A stretch of 64,000 nucleotides of DNA from Mactra quadrangularis. Its lineage: Eukaryota; Mollusca; Bivalvia; Venerida; Mactridae. The notes below the pieces were generated by a model. The model had not been told where the DNA came from. It searched no databases and saw nothing but the letters and a program-made list of their open reading frames with translations. How positions within the stretch are numbered: the first letter of the stretch is position 1; each line of letters opens with the position of its first letter. Of the stretch, positions 1 to 13,120 are shown in pieces. The stretch covers positions 36,593,380-36,657,379 of the forward strand of contig CM046303.1 in the NCBI GenBank assembly GCA_025267735.1, read 5' to 3'. A program made the position numbers and the translations under genes.

Positions 1-1034
1 CTGTGCCTGTTAGAATTTTTGCATTAATTTTAATTTTAGGTGTTTTTCTGCTTTTGGATAATAAAAACTGGTATTGCCACTATTAAGGTTACACATTTGA
101 TAAATATTTATTGCCAGTTTTTGTAACATGGTGAAACAGACATAAAAATTTACTGAAAACATGATAGTGAATCAACAAGCCTAGTTTATTTATACATATT
201 GTGATTATGTGACTTATTAAATTAATAAAGTGAACATTGAAGAAAACATATTTTCTGCTTGATTTATCATGACATGAGCTTATAATGATTTGAATTGGTC
301 TATTGATACAGGCATATCTGATCAGATGGTTGTGAGCCTCTGGTTTTTGTAGATTTAGATAAATAATCAAAGTTAACAAATTATGGAAGACAATATTTTT
401 TTAGATAGATGTCTTTAAGAAACACAGGTGCAAACATTTAAGATGTTACATTTAAAATGCATGTATCGTAATGTAGCTTATTTGATAGTGAGTTTATTAG
501 TTCTTTCCTGATCAAAATCAACAACATTATTTTGTGATCCTAATGTTTTTTTCTTGATTCTAATGTTATTGAAGTCAAACTTATTTTCAAAGAAACCAGG
601 TTTTCATGTTGATGATTTTGACCTTGTTTTTAGAATCACATAATTATCAGGGGTGTAGAGTTCCAATTATTTTCCATTTGTCCACATGTGAATTCAAAAC
701 ATCAACATGTCCGAGATCAAAATGCACTTGTTTAGAAGTTCAATACTCAAAAAATATAGCAAACTATGATAAAAGTGCATATTACAAGTAAGAATAAATG
801 ATTGAATGAAATACAAATTTATGTTTAAAACATTAACATTTACTTAATAATTTTATGTTAGTGTATTTATAGCCGAAAAGTATTTTTTGTCGACAAGTGG
901 GCTGGAAATATTAACTTGTCCGCAGACATAAATGAATGAGTCCGACAAGTCAGGCTTAGGAATTTCACACTCCTGCTTATGCTGATAGTTTATAGGAACT
1001 TGTATGTAAGGATCTTTAAGATGATACTATTTTT
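1..1034. other. AT-rich non-coding stretch
   Basis: I see no exon, RNA gene or clear repeat here. Short open frames lack codon bias and splice signals. It could be distal 3' or intergenic sequence of a neighbouring gene outside the window. Confidence 0.4.
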
Positions 1035-1078
1035 ATACGCCCGTTTTGAAAAAACGGTCGTATTATGTTATGCTGTTG

Positions 1079-1166
1079 TCCGTCTGTCCGTCTGTCCGTC
1101 TGTCCGTCTGTCCGTCTGTCCGTCTGTCTGTCTGTCCGTCTGTCCGTCTGTCCGTCTGTCCGTCCG
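1079..1166. repeat. CCGTCTGT microsatellite
   Basis: About eleven copies of an 8-base unit (ccgtctgt) with a few substitutions, forming the left shoulder of copy A. Shorter runs occupy the same place in copy B (51136-51150) and, inverted, in copy C (44225-44252). Confidence 0.9.
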
Positions 1167-1989
1167 TGGACAATTGCTTGTCCGGATGATAACTCAAGAA
1201 AGGATGAACCTAGGTTCCTCAAATTTTATGTGTTGATAGCCCTTGGGTGGAGGAGGTTCCCTATTGATTTTGAGACCCCAGGGTTAAAGGTCAAGGTCAC
1301 TGGGACTTAAAATAGGTAAAACTTGTCCGGACAATATCTGAACCACCAATGTACCTAAGTTCACCAAATTTAATGTAAGAGTAGCCCATGTGTCAAAGAT
1401 GTTCCCTATCGGTTTTGGGGCCCCTGCGTCAAAGGTCAAGGTCACAGTGGCATCATATGGGAAAAAAACTTGTCCTGACAATAACTTAACAACCAATCTA
1501 CCTAGGATCACCAAATTTTATGTGAGAGAAGCCCATGTGTCAAGGATGTTCCCAATCGGTTTTGGGGCCCCTGGGTCAAAGGTCAAGGTCACAGGGACAT
1601 CAAATTGAAAAACCTTGTCCGGACCATAACTCAACAACGCCTGTACCTAGGTTCACCAAATTTTATGTAAGAGTAGCCCATGTGTCAAAGATGCGCCCTA
1701 TAGGTTTATGGGGTCCCAGGTTCAAAGGTCAAGGTCACAGGGGCATTATATGGAAAAACTTTGTCCGGACAATAAATGAAACACCAATGTACCTAGGTTC
1801 ACCAAATTTCATGTGAGAGTAGCCCATGTGTCAAGGATATGCACTATTGATTTTGGGGCCCCTGGGTCAAAGGTCAAGGTCACAGTGGCATCAAATTGAA
1901 AAACATTGTCCGGGTAATAACTCACTAATGACTGTACCTAGGTTCACCAAATTTCATGTGAGAGTAGCCCATGTGTCAAGGATGTACCT

Positions 1990-4040
1990 TATCAGTTTTG
2001 GGAAAACAGGGTTAAGTTTAAATCTTAAACCAGAAGATATCAAATTACCAAGCTGTGACTTCAAATGTTCTATCAATATGTTTATAAAGTCAAAACGGCA
2101 AACAATGAAACACTTGTCCAGACAATAACTGAACCACCAATGTACCTAGGTTCTCCAAATTTTATGTGAGGGTAGCCCTTGGGTAAAGGTTATGCCCTAT
2201 TGGTTTTGGGGTTCCTGGGTCAAAGGTCAAGGTCACAGAGGCATCATATTGAAAATCCTTGTTTGGACAATAACTCATCAACTACTGTACCTAGGTTCAC
2301 AAAATTTTATGTGAAGGTAGCCCTTGTGTCAAGGATGTTCCCAATAGGTTTTTGGGCCCCAGACCCAAAGGTCAAGGTCACAGAGGGATCATATGGAAAA
2401 ACCTTGTCCAGACAATAACTGAACAACCAATGTACCTAGGTTCACTAAATTTGGCGTGAAAGTAGCCCATGTGTCAAGGTTATGCCCTATTGGTTTTGGG
2501 GCACCTTGGTCAAAGGTCAAGGTCACAGGGGCATCATATTGAAAAACATTGTCTGGATAATTACTCAACAATGATTGTACCAAAGTTCACCAAATTTCAT
2601 GTGAGATTAGCCCATGTGTCAAGGATGTACCTTATCAGTTTTGGGAAAACAGGGTTAAGTTTAAATCTTAAACCAGAAGATATCAAATTACCAAGCTGTG
2701 ACTTCAAATGTTCTATCAATATGTTTATAAAGTCAAAACGGCAAACAATGAAACACTTGTCCAGACAATAACTGAACCACCAATGTACCTTGGTTCTCCA
2801 AATTTTATGTGAGGGTAGCCCTTGGGTAAAGGTTATGCCCTATTGGTCTTGGGGCTCCTGGGTCAAAGGTCAAGGTCACAGGGGCATCATATTGAAAATC
2901 CTTGTTTGGGCAATAACTCATCAACTACTGTACCTAGAGTCACAAAATTTTATGTGAGGGTAGCCCTTTTGTCAAGGATGTTCCCAATAGGTTTTTGGGC
3001 CCCAGACCCAAAGGTCAAGGTCACGGAGGCATCATATGGAAAAACCTTGTCCAGACAATAACTGAACAACCAATGTACCTAGGTTCACTAAATTTTATAT
3101 GAAAGTAGCCCGTGTGTCAAGGTTATGCCCTATTGGTTTTGGGGCGCCTTTGTCAAAGGTCAAGGTCACAGGGGCATCACATTGAAAAACATTGTCTGGG
3201 TAATTACTCAACAATGACTGTACCTAAGTTCACCTAATTTCATGTGACAGTAGACCATTGGTCAAGGATGTGCCTTATCAGTTTTGGGGAAACAGGGTCA
3301 AGTATAAACCTTCAACCAGAAGATATCAAATTACCAAGCAGTGACTTCATATGTTCTATCAATATGTTTATAAAGTCAAAATGGCAAACAATGAAACTTT
3401 TGTCCAGGCAATAACTGAACCACCAATTTACCTAGGTTCATTAAAGTCTATGTGAGGGTAGCCCTTGTGTCAAGGATATGCCCTTTTGGTTTTGGGGCTC
3501 CTGGGTCAAAGGTCAAGGTCACAGAGGCATCATATTGAAAAACCTTGTTTGGACAATAACTCAACAAGGACTGTACCTAGGTTCATAAAATTTTATGTGA
3601 ATGTAGCCCTTGTGTTAAGGATGTTCCCAATAGGTTTTGGGGCCCCAGACCCAAAGGTCAAGGTCACAGAGGCATCATATGGAAAAACCTTGTCCAGACA
3701 ATAACTGAACAACCAATGTAACTAGGTTCACTAAATTTTTTTAGGAGAGTAGCCCATGTGTCATGGTTATGTCCTATTGGTTTTAGGGCCCCTGGGTCAA
3801 AGGTCAAGGTCACAGGGGCATCATATTGAAAAACATTGTATGTGTAGTAAATCAACAATGACTGCACTTAAGTTCACCAAATTTCATGTAAGAGTAGCCC
3901 ATGTGTCAAGGATGTTCCCTATTGATTTTGGGGCCCCTGGGTCAAGTTTAAACCATCATCCAGAAGATATCAAATTACCAAGCAGAGACTTCAAATGTTC
4001 AATCAATATGTTAACAAAGTCAAAATGGCAGACCATGGAA
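1990..4040 (+). repeat. Higher-order repeat of about 643 bp inside copy A
   Basis: The segment with agaagatatcaaattaccaa recurs near 2033, 2676, 3322 and 3964, a spacing of about 643 bases. Each unit holds about four 146-bp monomers plus a segment not found in the monomers. The first two units are almost identical, pointing to recent amplification. Confidence 0.75.
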
Positions 4041-4835
4041 ATAATGCTATATTTAATAAGTAAAATGAATTTAGTTCACCAAATTTTATGTGAGGGTAGC
4101 CCATGTGTTAAGGATGTTCCCAATTGGTTTCGGGTCAAAACTGGGTCTAAGATCTAGGTCACAGGGGCATCATATGGACAATCCTTGTTCGGACAATAAC
4201 TAAACAATGATTGTACCTAGGTTAACCAAATTTTATGTGGATCAGCCTATTTGTCAAGATGTAATGTGTTGATAGCTCTTTGGTATTTGATGTTCTCTTT
4301 TGATTTGGAAACCCCAGGGACAAAAGTCAAGGTCACAGGGACTTAATTCATATTGAAACATTTTCCGGACAGTAACTCAATAATAATTGTACCTACATTG
4401 TAGGTTTTCCAAATCTTATTTAAGGGTAGCCTTAATGTCTAGCATATGCCCCTTTGGTTTTAGGTCCCTGTGTTAAAGGTTAAAGTCAAAAGAAAAATCA
4501 TGCGGAAAAACCTTGTCCAACAACCAACTTTACCTAAGATCACCAAATTTTATGTATCAATACTCTTTGGGTCAAGGGCGAGAACTTTTGGTTCTGAGGC
4601 CCCAGGGTCAAAGTCACTGGAAGTTTGTATGGGAAAACTTTGTGTCGGTGATAAATCAACCATGGCTGTACCTAGGTTCTCAAAATCTTTGCTTTGGATA
4701 GCCCTCCTGTTAAGAATGGGACCTATTCTGAGATCCTGGGGTCATTGGTCAAGGTCACAGGGACTTTACATGAGATAGAACACAGCATGGACTGCACACG
4801 GGCGTATAATGCCCCGCCCAGCGGAGCTCTTGTTA

Positions 4836-5107
4836 TAAAAATGTGCCACATCAGTTTCTTTATCTTCTATTTTCTTAGTCAGACTTGTGTATTTTGTCTC
4901 AATCAGATTTTTGTGTATTTGTTTATGTATCATATAGCCAAGAAATTATTTCAACTTTTTACTATAATATAGATAATTATGTATGCTTGTATAAATGATG
5001 TATACATGTTTACAAATCTTTACTGTCTTCTTCATGGAAATTTGTATCTGGCCAAGTCTTAATAAAATATTACCATATGTTATAATTTAAACTTTGTTTT
5101 TATTTCA
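4836..5107. other. AT-rich spacer
   Basis: No gene is seen. It contains aataaa at 5060 but nothing indicating a transcript end. Confidence 0.3.
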
Positions 5108-5352
5108 CGGCGTCTCAACGCCGTTATATTGTGATGGGTAGTTTTCGGTAGCTATGGGCAAAAGTCACGTGACAAAATCCTTTCGATTTCTACTGCCGAC
5201 AATTTATTGGTTTTATGCAATCACTGTACAGCCCATACCATGAAAAAGGTTACATAGAAAAGGCATTTGTTTTTTCAAAACCCTATAAACAATATTTTTA
5301 CCAACACATGAAATATCAGCGGTTTATATTAACACATTTCCGCAAATCCTTA
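5108..5352 (+). repeat. Dispersed repeat, about 245 bp, copy 1
   Basis: Begins near a small hairpin (cggcgtctcaacgccg) and contains tattgtgatgggtag, gggcaaaagtcacgtgac and catttccgcaaatcctt. The same order occurs at 10266-10510 with moderate divergence. It is an interspersed repeat of unknown class. Confidence 0.7.
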
Positions 5353-6389
5353 GGACACTCTTGAAAAGCTTGCAAGTTTTAATTTGTTCGAATAGATTAT
5401 GTTAAATATGTTAAATGAGTAAATCTTTCCATATGTATTTTAAATGTCTTTTGAACCTTACATTTATAAGTTTCTATGTTTGCTGGCATGGTTTTTTTTT
5501 CTTATAAAATTATGGTTTCTATTATAAAATAGCTTGCCTTTTGTATTTAAAGGCATCTTTTTGGAATTGAGATAAGTGTAAATTCCTTTCGGGTATCCGG
5601 CAGCAAAATTCTTTGGTAACAAGTAAAGGTATTTAAAGTATACTGAAATCAAGCTGCTGGATTGTCTGGTTCCCAGTCGTACTTTGGCAGGTTAAAGTAC
5701 GTCGGGCAAAGCATGATCATGGCCGCGCCCTATGTAATGAATTGGATATTGGATAATTATGCTTTCAAATGAGCATTTCTCACTACAGTACACAGGCTTA
5801 AATCAAAGGATCATTGTACACGAATTGCTGTGGATACCTTTTTTAGTTGCTCGGTTACATTAATTTATGCAAAATTAAGTATCCGAAATTCTAACGAGAC
5901 TAATCCATGTCCAAATTGTGTTCACTTGAGACATGTTTTTGTTAATCCTCTGCTAAATATACGTGTAATCTGAAAAATCGAAATCGAATGTCCTATATAG
6001 TATCGAACTCCTACTAAAGTAACTATTGTTAGCAAATGATCGTGCAAGATTAAGAAAACATTATACCTGTATAATAACTGAGGAGGCCGCCATGATTCCC
6101 GTTTGCCTGACCCGATAACGATAGTGGTAAGGGGCAGGTAATCCAGACTAGCTACCGGACAATAAATAGCGGACATGAGTGCAGCGGACGTTAAGGCAGG
6201 CTACACACCACTAAATTTTCAAGCGGACATTAACATGACACGCAACTATTTTCCATCGGAAAAAATAAAGATGTACATAAACTTCGCAGGGTAACAAATA
6301 ATTCGTAACTTTTTTGTCTTGAATGGATTAAGGTTTAGCGATTTTATTAGGTATGACTATCTGTATGAAAACATAGAACTGTTAATACG
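5353..6389. other. Non-coding stretch, nothing recognised
   Basis: No exon-like frame, RNA or clear repeat was found. Short open frames on the minus strand show no family features. Confidence 0.3.
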
Positions 6390-7055
6390 CGAAAAATTTA
6401 GTTAGGTTCAATCCAATGTAGAACCCTAACGGTGAAGTGTGACCTTGGAAGACCGGGTATACAAACGTACATTATGCTAATACCAAACGAATGAACAACA
6501 TCAAACAAGTTCTTTTTGGGACTGAAAGGAGGGATGTGACCTCAAATAAGCTATAAAATATATGTACTTTAAACGTTTTAAAGTTAGTTCGAACCCCTAT
6601 GGAGACCAAACGACGAAGTTTGACCCTGGAAGACCGGGTAAGCAGACGTATTTTATGCTAATACCAATCGAATGAGCAACATCATACAAGTCCATCTTTG
6701 GGCTGAAAGGAGGGATGTGACCTCAAAGAAGCCATCATAGCCATGTAATGGATATACTTACTAGAGACGTTTTTAAGAGGGTTCGAAACCTCGTAGAGCC
6801 CAAACGGTGAAATGTGACCCTGGAAGATAGGGTACGGTATACAGACGTATTTTATGCTAATACCTTTCGAATGAGCCCCTCCATACAAATATATCTTGGG
6901 GCTAAAAGCAGGGGCATTACCTCAAATTAGCCATATAATATATGTACTTTAAAGGTTTTAAAGTCGGTTCGACCCCTGTTGAGTCCAAACGGTGAAGTGT
7001 GTCCTCGGAAGACCGGGTATACAGACATATTTTATGCTAATACCAAACGAATTTA
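6390..7055 (+). repeat. Tandem array of about 183-bp units, 3.7 copies
   Basis: The unit carries ggtgaagtgtgacc, gaagaccgggtatacag, cgtattttatgctaatacc and gggatgtgacctcaaa. The gaagaccggg anchor is at 6449, 6631, 6822 (varied) and 7007, giving 182-192 base spacing. The units are diverged. Confidence 0.8.
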
Positions 7056-7362
7056 TTCTGATAACTTGGTAAAATGAATAACAATATGTCACACACTAGG
7101 TTAAGCGAGTTTTTAAGCGCTTTAATAGTCTTTTTTGTATAATTTTAATTTCTTGAGCAATAAAACATTTTTTTCTCTGACATGAGACTTGGTTTTCAAT
7201 ATGCGTTTCTCTTAATAATTAAACAATAAACATTCACCATGCCAGGTGGTACAATAATTTAATTTGGTCCGTAAGTTAGTGTTTACCACAACATCAAACT
7301 TCGTTCAGAATTCATGTCTCATTATTGTGAGCAAAATTCTTAGTTTCCTTAACATATGAACA

Positions 7363-7535
7363 GCAAAACGTTTTATAACAAGTTACATTATAAAACTGAA
7401 AACCCTGAACAGTTAACATGACAATTTTACACAATGCTATTTTGAGTTACCTTAAGATTGTACTTAACTGTTTTTGTTTTTCGCCGTGACAATCACATTG
7501 CTGCATTTCGCAGCAATTTTTTACTTGTTTATAAT
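7363..7535 (+). repeat. Dispersed repeat shared with 14452-14607
   Basis: Both copies run from ttttataacaagttac through taacatgacaatt to gccgtgacaatcac and gcagcaattttttac. The class is unknown. Confidence 0.65.
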
Positions 7536-7589
7536 AGGTTTCTGTATTTTTTTACCAGGTTGAACGTCATGAAAATTAGACAATTATGA

Positions 7590-7760
7590 CAATTTAGCTC
7601 CATTAATAAGGTATATTGTGAAGTTTCCAGCCTTGTAAAAGGGTAGGTGAGTACTAGTTATAGACAAGGCCACATGAAAGCTAGGTTAGTTGGCTATACA
7701 CGGTAATATAATTGAAATTGTGTTTACATGATGATAAACCCAGTAGACACTCCAGTGAGT
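7590..7760 (+). mobile_element. SINE tail remnant
   Basis: The stretch with gaagtttccagccttg, agggtaggtgagtact, ggttatagacaa and gaaagctaggtta matches the tail of the tRNA-derived SINE at 42636-42926. The promoter head is missing. Confidence 0.65.
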
Positions 7761-10265
7761 ATAAATCTCAAAATACTATCATAAATTGTTGTGATTTCTC
7801 ATTAAGATTGCTGTCATCATTCATTTAACTTTTATAAGCTTTTTGTTTCTATATTCAAACATCACTTAAAGCTATTGACTAACTTGCGGAAGTTATTTTA
7901 TAGATCTGCTGTAAAAGTGTAATCACACAAAAATACCATTAAAGCCACAGATGGTAAAGTTAAAACTTAAGACCATGTTTTTTTTCTTCCTGGTGAACAT
8001 TGGTTCACAGTAGAACATCGCATTACTATATCCATTGTATACCAGTAGTGCTCCAAAAAAGGTCCTGATCTACCAAAGACTCTAACTATATTTATATAGT
8101 GTCTTTGGCACAAGACCATGCTCGCCAGCTGTATATTTCTCCAATGAGCCAGTTCTCATCACAGTAATGGTTCTATCAAATGACATAGTCTATACTTCTC
8201 AGAATAATATGTTGGTTGGATTATCTAACCATGCAAGAGAATGTGACTTATATCATAAGAATGCTAGTGTGCATATTATTTGTCTCCTCATCTGATGCAT
8301 TCTATAAATAGAAGGTGACGATATCACCTCTATACTAAGACGCACAACGCTTCCCAAAATTCGGCGTTTGGTACGCAACAGAATTTAGTGCGGCGCATGA
8401 AGACAAAATCGTTGGATTTTTTCGTTTTTTGACAAAATCGTTGTTAAAATGTAAAATAAATGATCACTCATAGCTATAGGAATATAAATCCATATATACA
8501 AAGTACTTTTAAACCTCTATAGATATAGGTGCATAGTTAAACCGTGTATTCTACTTTCGATTTCAAATTACTGTGTAAAGAATGACAGATGTTAACTCGT
8601 TATGATGAAGGTTTAACTACCGGTTAAAAAGTTTAGTTTAATGAGGATAGTTGGTTGGATAGTTAAATTTTATTGAGTAGACACAAAAATCATACTCTAT
8701 TTGTTCAGTATACTTGAAAGGGGAATTTGTTAGAATGTAAACATTGCCACGTGTTTTCAGGTAAATAAACAGTTTACCCATGATGCGCGGCGTCTCCGTA
8801 CAAAGGTCAGTCAGACCGTTTGTGTACAGAATGCATCTGATGTAGTAGCTATATATTCTAGTAGAAGGTAAGTTTTGACAGATTTCCTGAACCATGAAAT
8901 GTACATAAAAAATATACCTGGTAAATTAACTATATAATATAATATAATAACTGTAACAGTATCCAATAACTAGGAGGTCCACTGTATACAGAATATTACT
9001 GAGCTTAGACTACGGTCAAACTTGATATATGAAACAATAGCTATATGAACCAGCATGAAACTTAATATAACAGAAAAATGTAAACCAATTTTGAAAAAGT
9101 GTTATCTCGCCATAAAATTATGGCTAAATGTCAGTTGATTTACTAATTTTACATTAGCAACAGCATCTTGCTGTGGTATTCACAAAGCACATTAAGTAAG
9201 TAATGTTTTGACTTAATTAAAAAAATAAAGATATAACCTCATGCTCACCCATATGTCAACTAGAAACTAAATTATTTGTTGAATGCCATGTTTTTGATTG
9301 AATCTTCAAATTAAATTTTTTATTTAGTATCAAAATTTTGCCAATGAGATTTAATTACAAGAAAAGATTAATGCAAAGCATTAAATACCGCCGGATAGTG
9401 GTAATATTATGTGAACATAAATCAAAAGAGAAAACAAAGATATATGCGGCAAAAAGAGTACAAAATTCTGTATTCTGAGGTATAATACAGAACATGTGAA
9501 GTGTTCCAAGATTAAATGGCACAGTTTATAAATCTATATATTTACTACATTATTTAATTAATACATTTTTCTATTTTACAAACTAAAAAAATACGGCTTA
9601 TTGGCCATTAATTACAGCAATAAATTTATGTTTACTAAAATGTACTCGCATACCTACGTGTTTAAGTCTAAACCAGGGTTTAGAAGAGAAGATAATTAGA
9701 AACTTCTTGGAGAAACTCCTTTTAAACATGATATATAAATGTTTTATAAAATAAATGAAATGTATGTATACAAAAACACGCCATATTTTACATCATGCAT
9801 TTAGCGCATCGTATACGATAAATTCGATCTATTAATTTCTCAGCTCGCGTACTTGCTTATTTACCACGAGTCTATAGCAAATCTGTTCACGGAGACGTGT
9901 GTGAAATATGTACGGTACGTGGTTTTTTTAGCCTAAAACCTCAATTAAGGGGAGCAGATATTTTCCAATGTCTTAAAATATAAATTAAGGATAAAATGTT
10001 CTTTAAAATGCCCCCCCCCCCCCAAAAAAAGCACGAAATTTTATTGCAGTACTATAAAACTAAAAATTAATACAATTTAGCACTGTCAACATTTGTAAAT
10101 AATAAAAAGGAGGACGCAAGTAAAAGAAATCATGAACTGCTCCTAACATGGTCATCAGATTCTGACGACTCCAATATACCACCGGCCTTCAGGTCGGCGG
10201 TAAATGATTACTGCTGATGTACTAGATTATTATCGGCGCCAATTCAATATCATAATTAAATTCTG
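7761..10265. other. Long non-coding stretch
   Basis: No gene is recognised. It contains a small hairpin (aggtgacgatatcacct, near 8311), a poly-C run near 10012-10023, and near 9830-9900 a weak match to the short repeat at 55655-55743 (ctcgcgtact, then atctgttcacggaga). Confidence 0.3.
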
Positions 10266-10510
10266 TACGCCGTGATATTGTGATGGGTAGGTTTTGATAG
10301 CAATGGGCAAAAGTCACGTGACATAAATCCTTTCGATTTCTACTGCTGACATTTATTGTTTTTTTTTTAATGCAGTCATAGTACAGCCCATTTCCGTTAA
10401 AAGTTACATAGAAAAACCATTTTTGGGGAAACCATATAAACAATATTTCTATCAACAGTGTAACACACGAAAAATCAGCGTTTTATATCAACCATTTCCG
10501 CAAATCCTTT
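10266..10510 (+). repeat. Dispersed repeat, about 245 bp, copy 2
   Basis: Second copy of the repeat at 5108-5352, sharing atattgtgatgggtag, gggcaaaagtcacgtgac, tcctttcgatttctactg and catttccgcaaatcctt in the same order. A small insertion of T residues lies near 10360. Confidence 0.7.
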
Positions 10511-11472
10511 CGACTCACATGAAAAGGGGACGGTCTACTTACTAACGCAAACACTGACACCATACACTTAGAAGAAAATTACTGACGGATGTACTGACAC
10601 CAAAGATATAGAAGGGTTATCAGACCATGACTGATTATAATCCTATTATGTATTGTATTACAGACGTTAGTAAGATAATAGATTTAGTAAACATACTGAC
10701 GACATACCCAAAGAAGGATCATCGATCGTGACTAATTAATTATAAAATATTCTATTTACTGACGACATACGCAAAGAACGATCATCACTCGTTGACTTTC
10801 TACCTCTGCTAAAATACTTCGTGCAAACTGATATTTCTATTGTTAGGCAGAGACACACACATTTAAATTACATGACTGTCTCGTGATTTTTAAAAAAAAT
10901 AGATGCAACTAATTATCACGCCTGTAATATCAGAATGTCGAAAATCAAAGATGTTGGACAGTTTTGCACTAGTTAGATAACGGGAAATTAACAAAAAAAT
11001 GAAAGTAACCATTGATTTTTTAAACGTGCATCTCTTATCTTTCACCTATAAACATAGAGCAACTTATTGAACTTGAATACAAAGTGTACCACGCTATATA
11101 TATATGACGTAATACGAGGTTGCATTCGTCACTAGTATGATAATAGCTTATATAAGGCGTTGTTTACACGCTCAACCAATACAAATGCGTATAAAGTTTT
11201 CCAGCTATATTGCAATTTGGTAAACTTTCATTGGCCGTTTAAAGACTCATAGTAAAGGTCAATATCATTACCGCCGGTCGTTGGACCGGCGATATAGACA
11301 ATTATCAAGATTTGAGCATTTTGTAGTCAACACCGGTTGCCTAAAGCCAATCAAAACGATGCATTTGAGGTCATATGATGAAAAAATGGACGTCGAAAAG
11401 TCAAATAAGGGGCGCGTGAATAGGCTCGTCGAAGCCATGTTTTGTTGGGTTACCTGCTTGAATTTCCGAAAA
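10511..11472. other. Non-coding stretch with a GC hairpin
   Basis: A hairpin cgccggtcgttggaccggcg lies at 11273-11292. A phrase tactgacgacatac with caaagaa and gatcatc is repeated near 10693 and 10756. No gene is supported. Confidence 0.35.
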
Positions 11473-11739
11473 TATAGCTCGTTTAGGATAACTTGAGACA
11501 AAATACAACGATACCATTTTTATACACAGGTGGATTTAAGTTTACACGTAATTATCGACTATTATCAGTGTGTTTTGATGTATTAAATTTAGAACGAGAA
11601 CACACGTTCCACGCATTAAGACATGTTTAATTCTTTCATTACACAAAATCAGCTGACCTCCCTGTTTTAAGTAATACCTGAGTCCCAAATATGTAAACAG
11701 ACTGAGTCGTTTGTCTCAAGTTATCCTAAACGAGCTATA
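11473..11739. mobile_element. MITE with perfect 30-bp terminal inverted repeats
   Basis: The ends are exact inverted copies over 30 bases: tatagctcgtttaggataac onward at 11473-11502, and its complement at 11710-11739. If TA is the target duplication, the element is 11475-11737 (263 bp). Size, perfect TIR and TA flank fit a Tc1/mariner-type MITE. It has no coding capacity. Confidence 0.8.
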
Positions 11740-11941
11740 CCTATATCAATATATAAACGTGTGTGAATCTAAATCAATGGTTTTACATAGGGCGCGCTAA
11801 TTTCTGGTATTCTATAAATAGACTCACTGGTTTTACATATCTTTACCAGTCCCGTGTTCAATAACTACTGTTAGCTAACGTTAATGATACGGGAGAAAAC
11901 AACCCGAAGAAAACTCAACCCGTGCAATACTCAACACAAAG

Positions 11942-12570
11942 TTGGGACAACTCCCCAGCCAACATTCTATATCGGCCCGACATCAAACCTATATGGTTTT
12001 CTATGACGGCCCGACGTCGGATTTAATCTCGGCTGCAAATAGGAATGATGTCGACCCGACATCGGTAGTACAACATCGGGCCGATGTCTACACAATATCG
12101 GCCCGATATTTCTTGCCTACATCGGGCCGACATCAAAACAATAGCGGTGTGATGTCAGTCAACAATAGAAATTATTCGATTTCGGTCCGACAGCAAACCT
12201 ATATGGTTTTCTATGACGGCCCAACGTCGGATTTAACCTCGGCTGCAAATAGGAATGATGTCGACCCGACATCGGTAATACAATCTCGGGCCGATGTCTA
12301 CACAATATCGGTCCGATATTTCTTGCCTACATCGGGCCGACATCAAAACAATAGCGGTGTGATGTCAGTCATTAGTAGACATTATTCTATATCGGTGCGA
12401 CAGCAAACCTTAATGGTTTTCTATGACGGCCCAACGTCGGATTTAACCTCGGCTGCAAATAGGAATGATGTCGACCCGACATCAGTAGTACAATATCGGG
12501 CTGATGTCTAAACAATATCGGCCCGATATTTCTTGCCTACATCGGGCTAACATTAAAACAATAGCGGTGT
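11942..12570 (+). repeat. 210-bp palindrome-rich tandem array, 3 copies
   Basis: The anchor ctatgacggccc(g/a)acgtcgg occurs at 12001, 12211 and 12421, an exact 210-base period. Each unit contains several short palindromes such as acatcgggccgatgt and atatcggcccgatat. Because 210 is a multiple of three, a frame stays open for 189 codons, but it looks like repeat translation, not a gene. Confidence 0.85.
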
Positions 12571-13120
12571 ACATGTACATTAATAAACCGTGGAGTAAAA
12601 ATAAACAGCTAGTATGCAAAAAACAAACGGATTTATTACAAAAAAGATTATAAAAGCGAATATTTAGTATATTCTAACTATAAAGAGCAAATGATAATCA
12701 CGGCCTTGTTAATGCATGTCGCGAAATTATGTTACAAATATTTTCAACCATAATTTTACTTTAAAATAAGACAAACAGATAAATTTTGTATTTTTCAATC
12801 GCTCAAATGGTTAAAATGAAGTAATTAACAGTGTTTACACATTTGTTAAATCATCATTAGATCTACTTTTAAAAGAAAATAAAGTTCACCTTCATCACCT
12901 TCCTTTGACTTTTAGTTTTTTTGGCGCTTATTCAGTTGAAAGAAGGAATGCAGTGAATATTTGCCAGTTCTTCATTTAAAATAATATTATTATATAAGAG
13001 TGGTTTTTATGTACTTAAAAATATTGATTTCAATTGCAAACAACATTTCATTTCAAAACACAGCTAAAATTATTTTAAAATTCATACCAAAATGTACAAT
13101 TATTTGCTGCATGGTAAACA
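12571..13120. other. AT-rich spacer between two related arrays
   Basis: Nothing coding is recognised. Confidence 0.3.

Larger units (their letters stand above)
1035..4835 (+). mobile_element. Satellite-cored TIR element, copy A
   Basis: The left end is a hairpin (atacgcccgttttg, then aaaacggtcgtat) followed by a CCGTCTGT run. The body is a degenerate tandem array of about 146-bp units, each carrying ccaaattttatgtgag, gtagcccatgtgtcaagga and tcaaaggtcaaggtcac. The right end reads cacgggcgtataatgcc, then gcccagcggagctcttgtta. The terminal atacgcccgt reappears inverted near the right end. Copies B (51118-52850) and C (42927-44303, inverted) share both ends. No transposase is visible, so it is non-autonomous. 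Peptides translated from the array repeat VKVT motifs and are not genes. Confidence 0.75.

Noticed and set aside
1065..4778. Series of 70-130 codon frames with VKVT motifs
   Set aside because: They are frames through the satellite-cored array, occur in several frames and strands, and lack any gene structure.
11942..12511. 189-codon open frame as a protein gene
   Set aside because: It is the translation of three 210-bp repeats; the period is a multiple of three, so the frame stays open by chance of the repeat.
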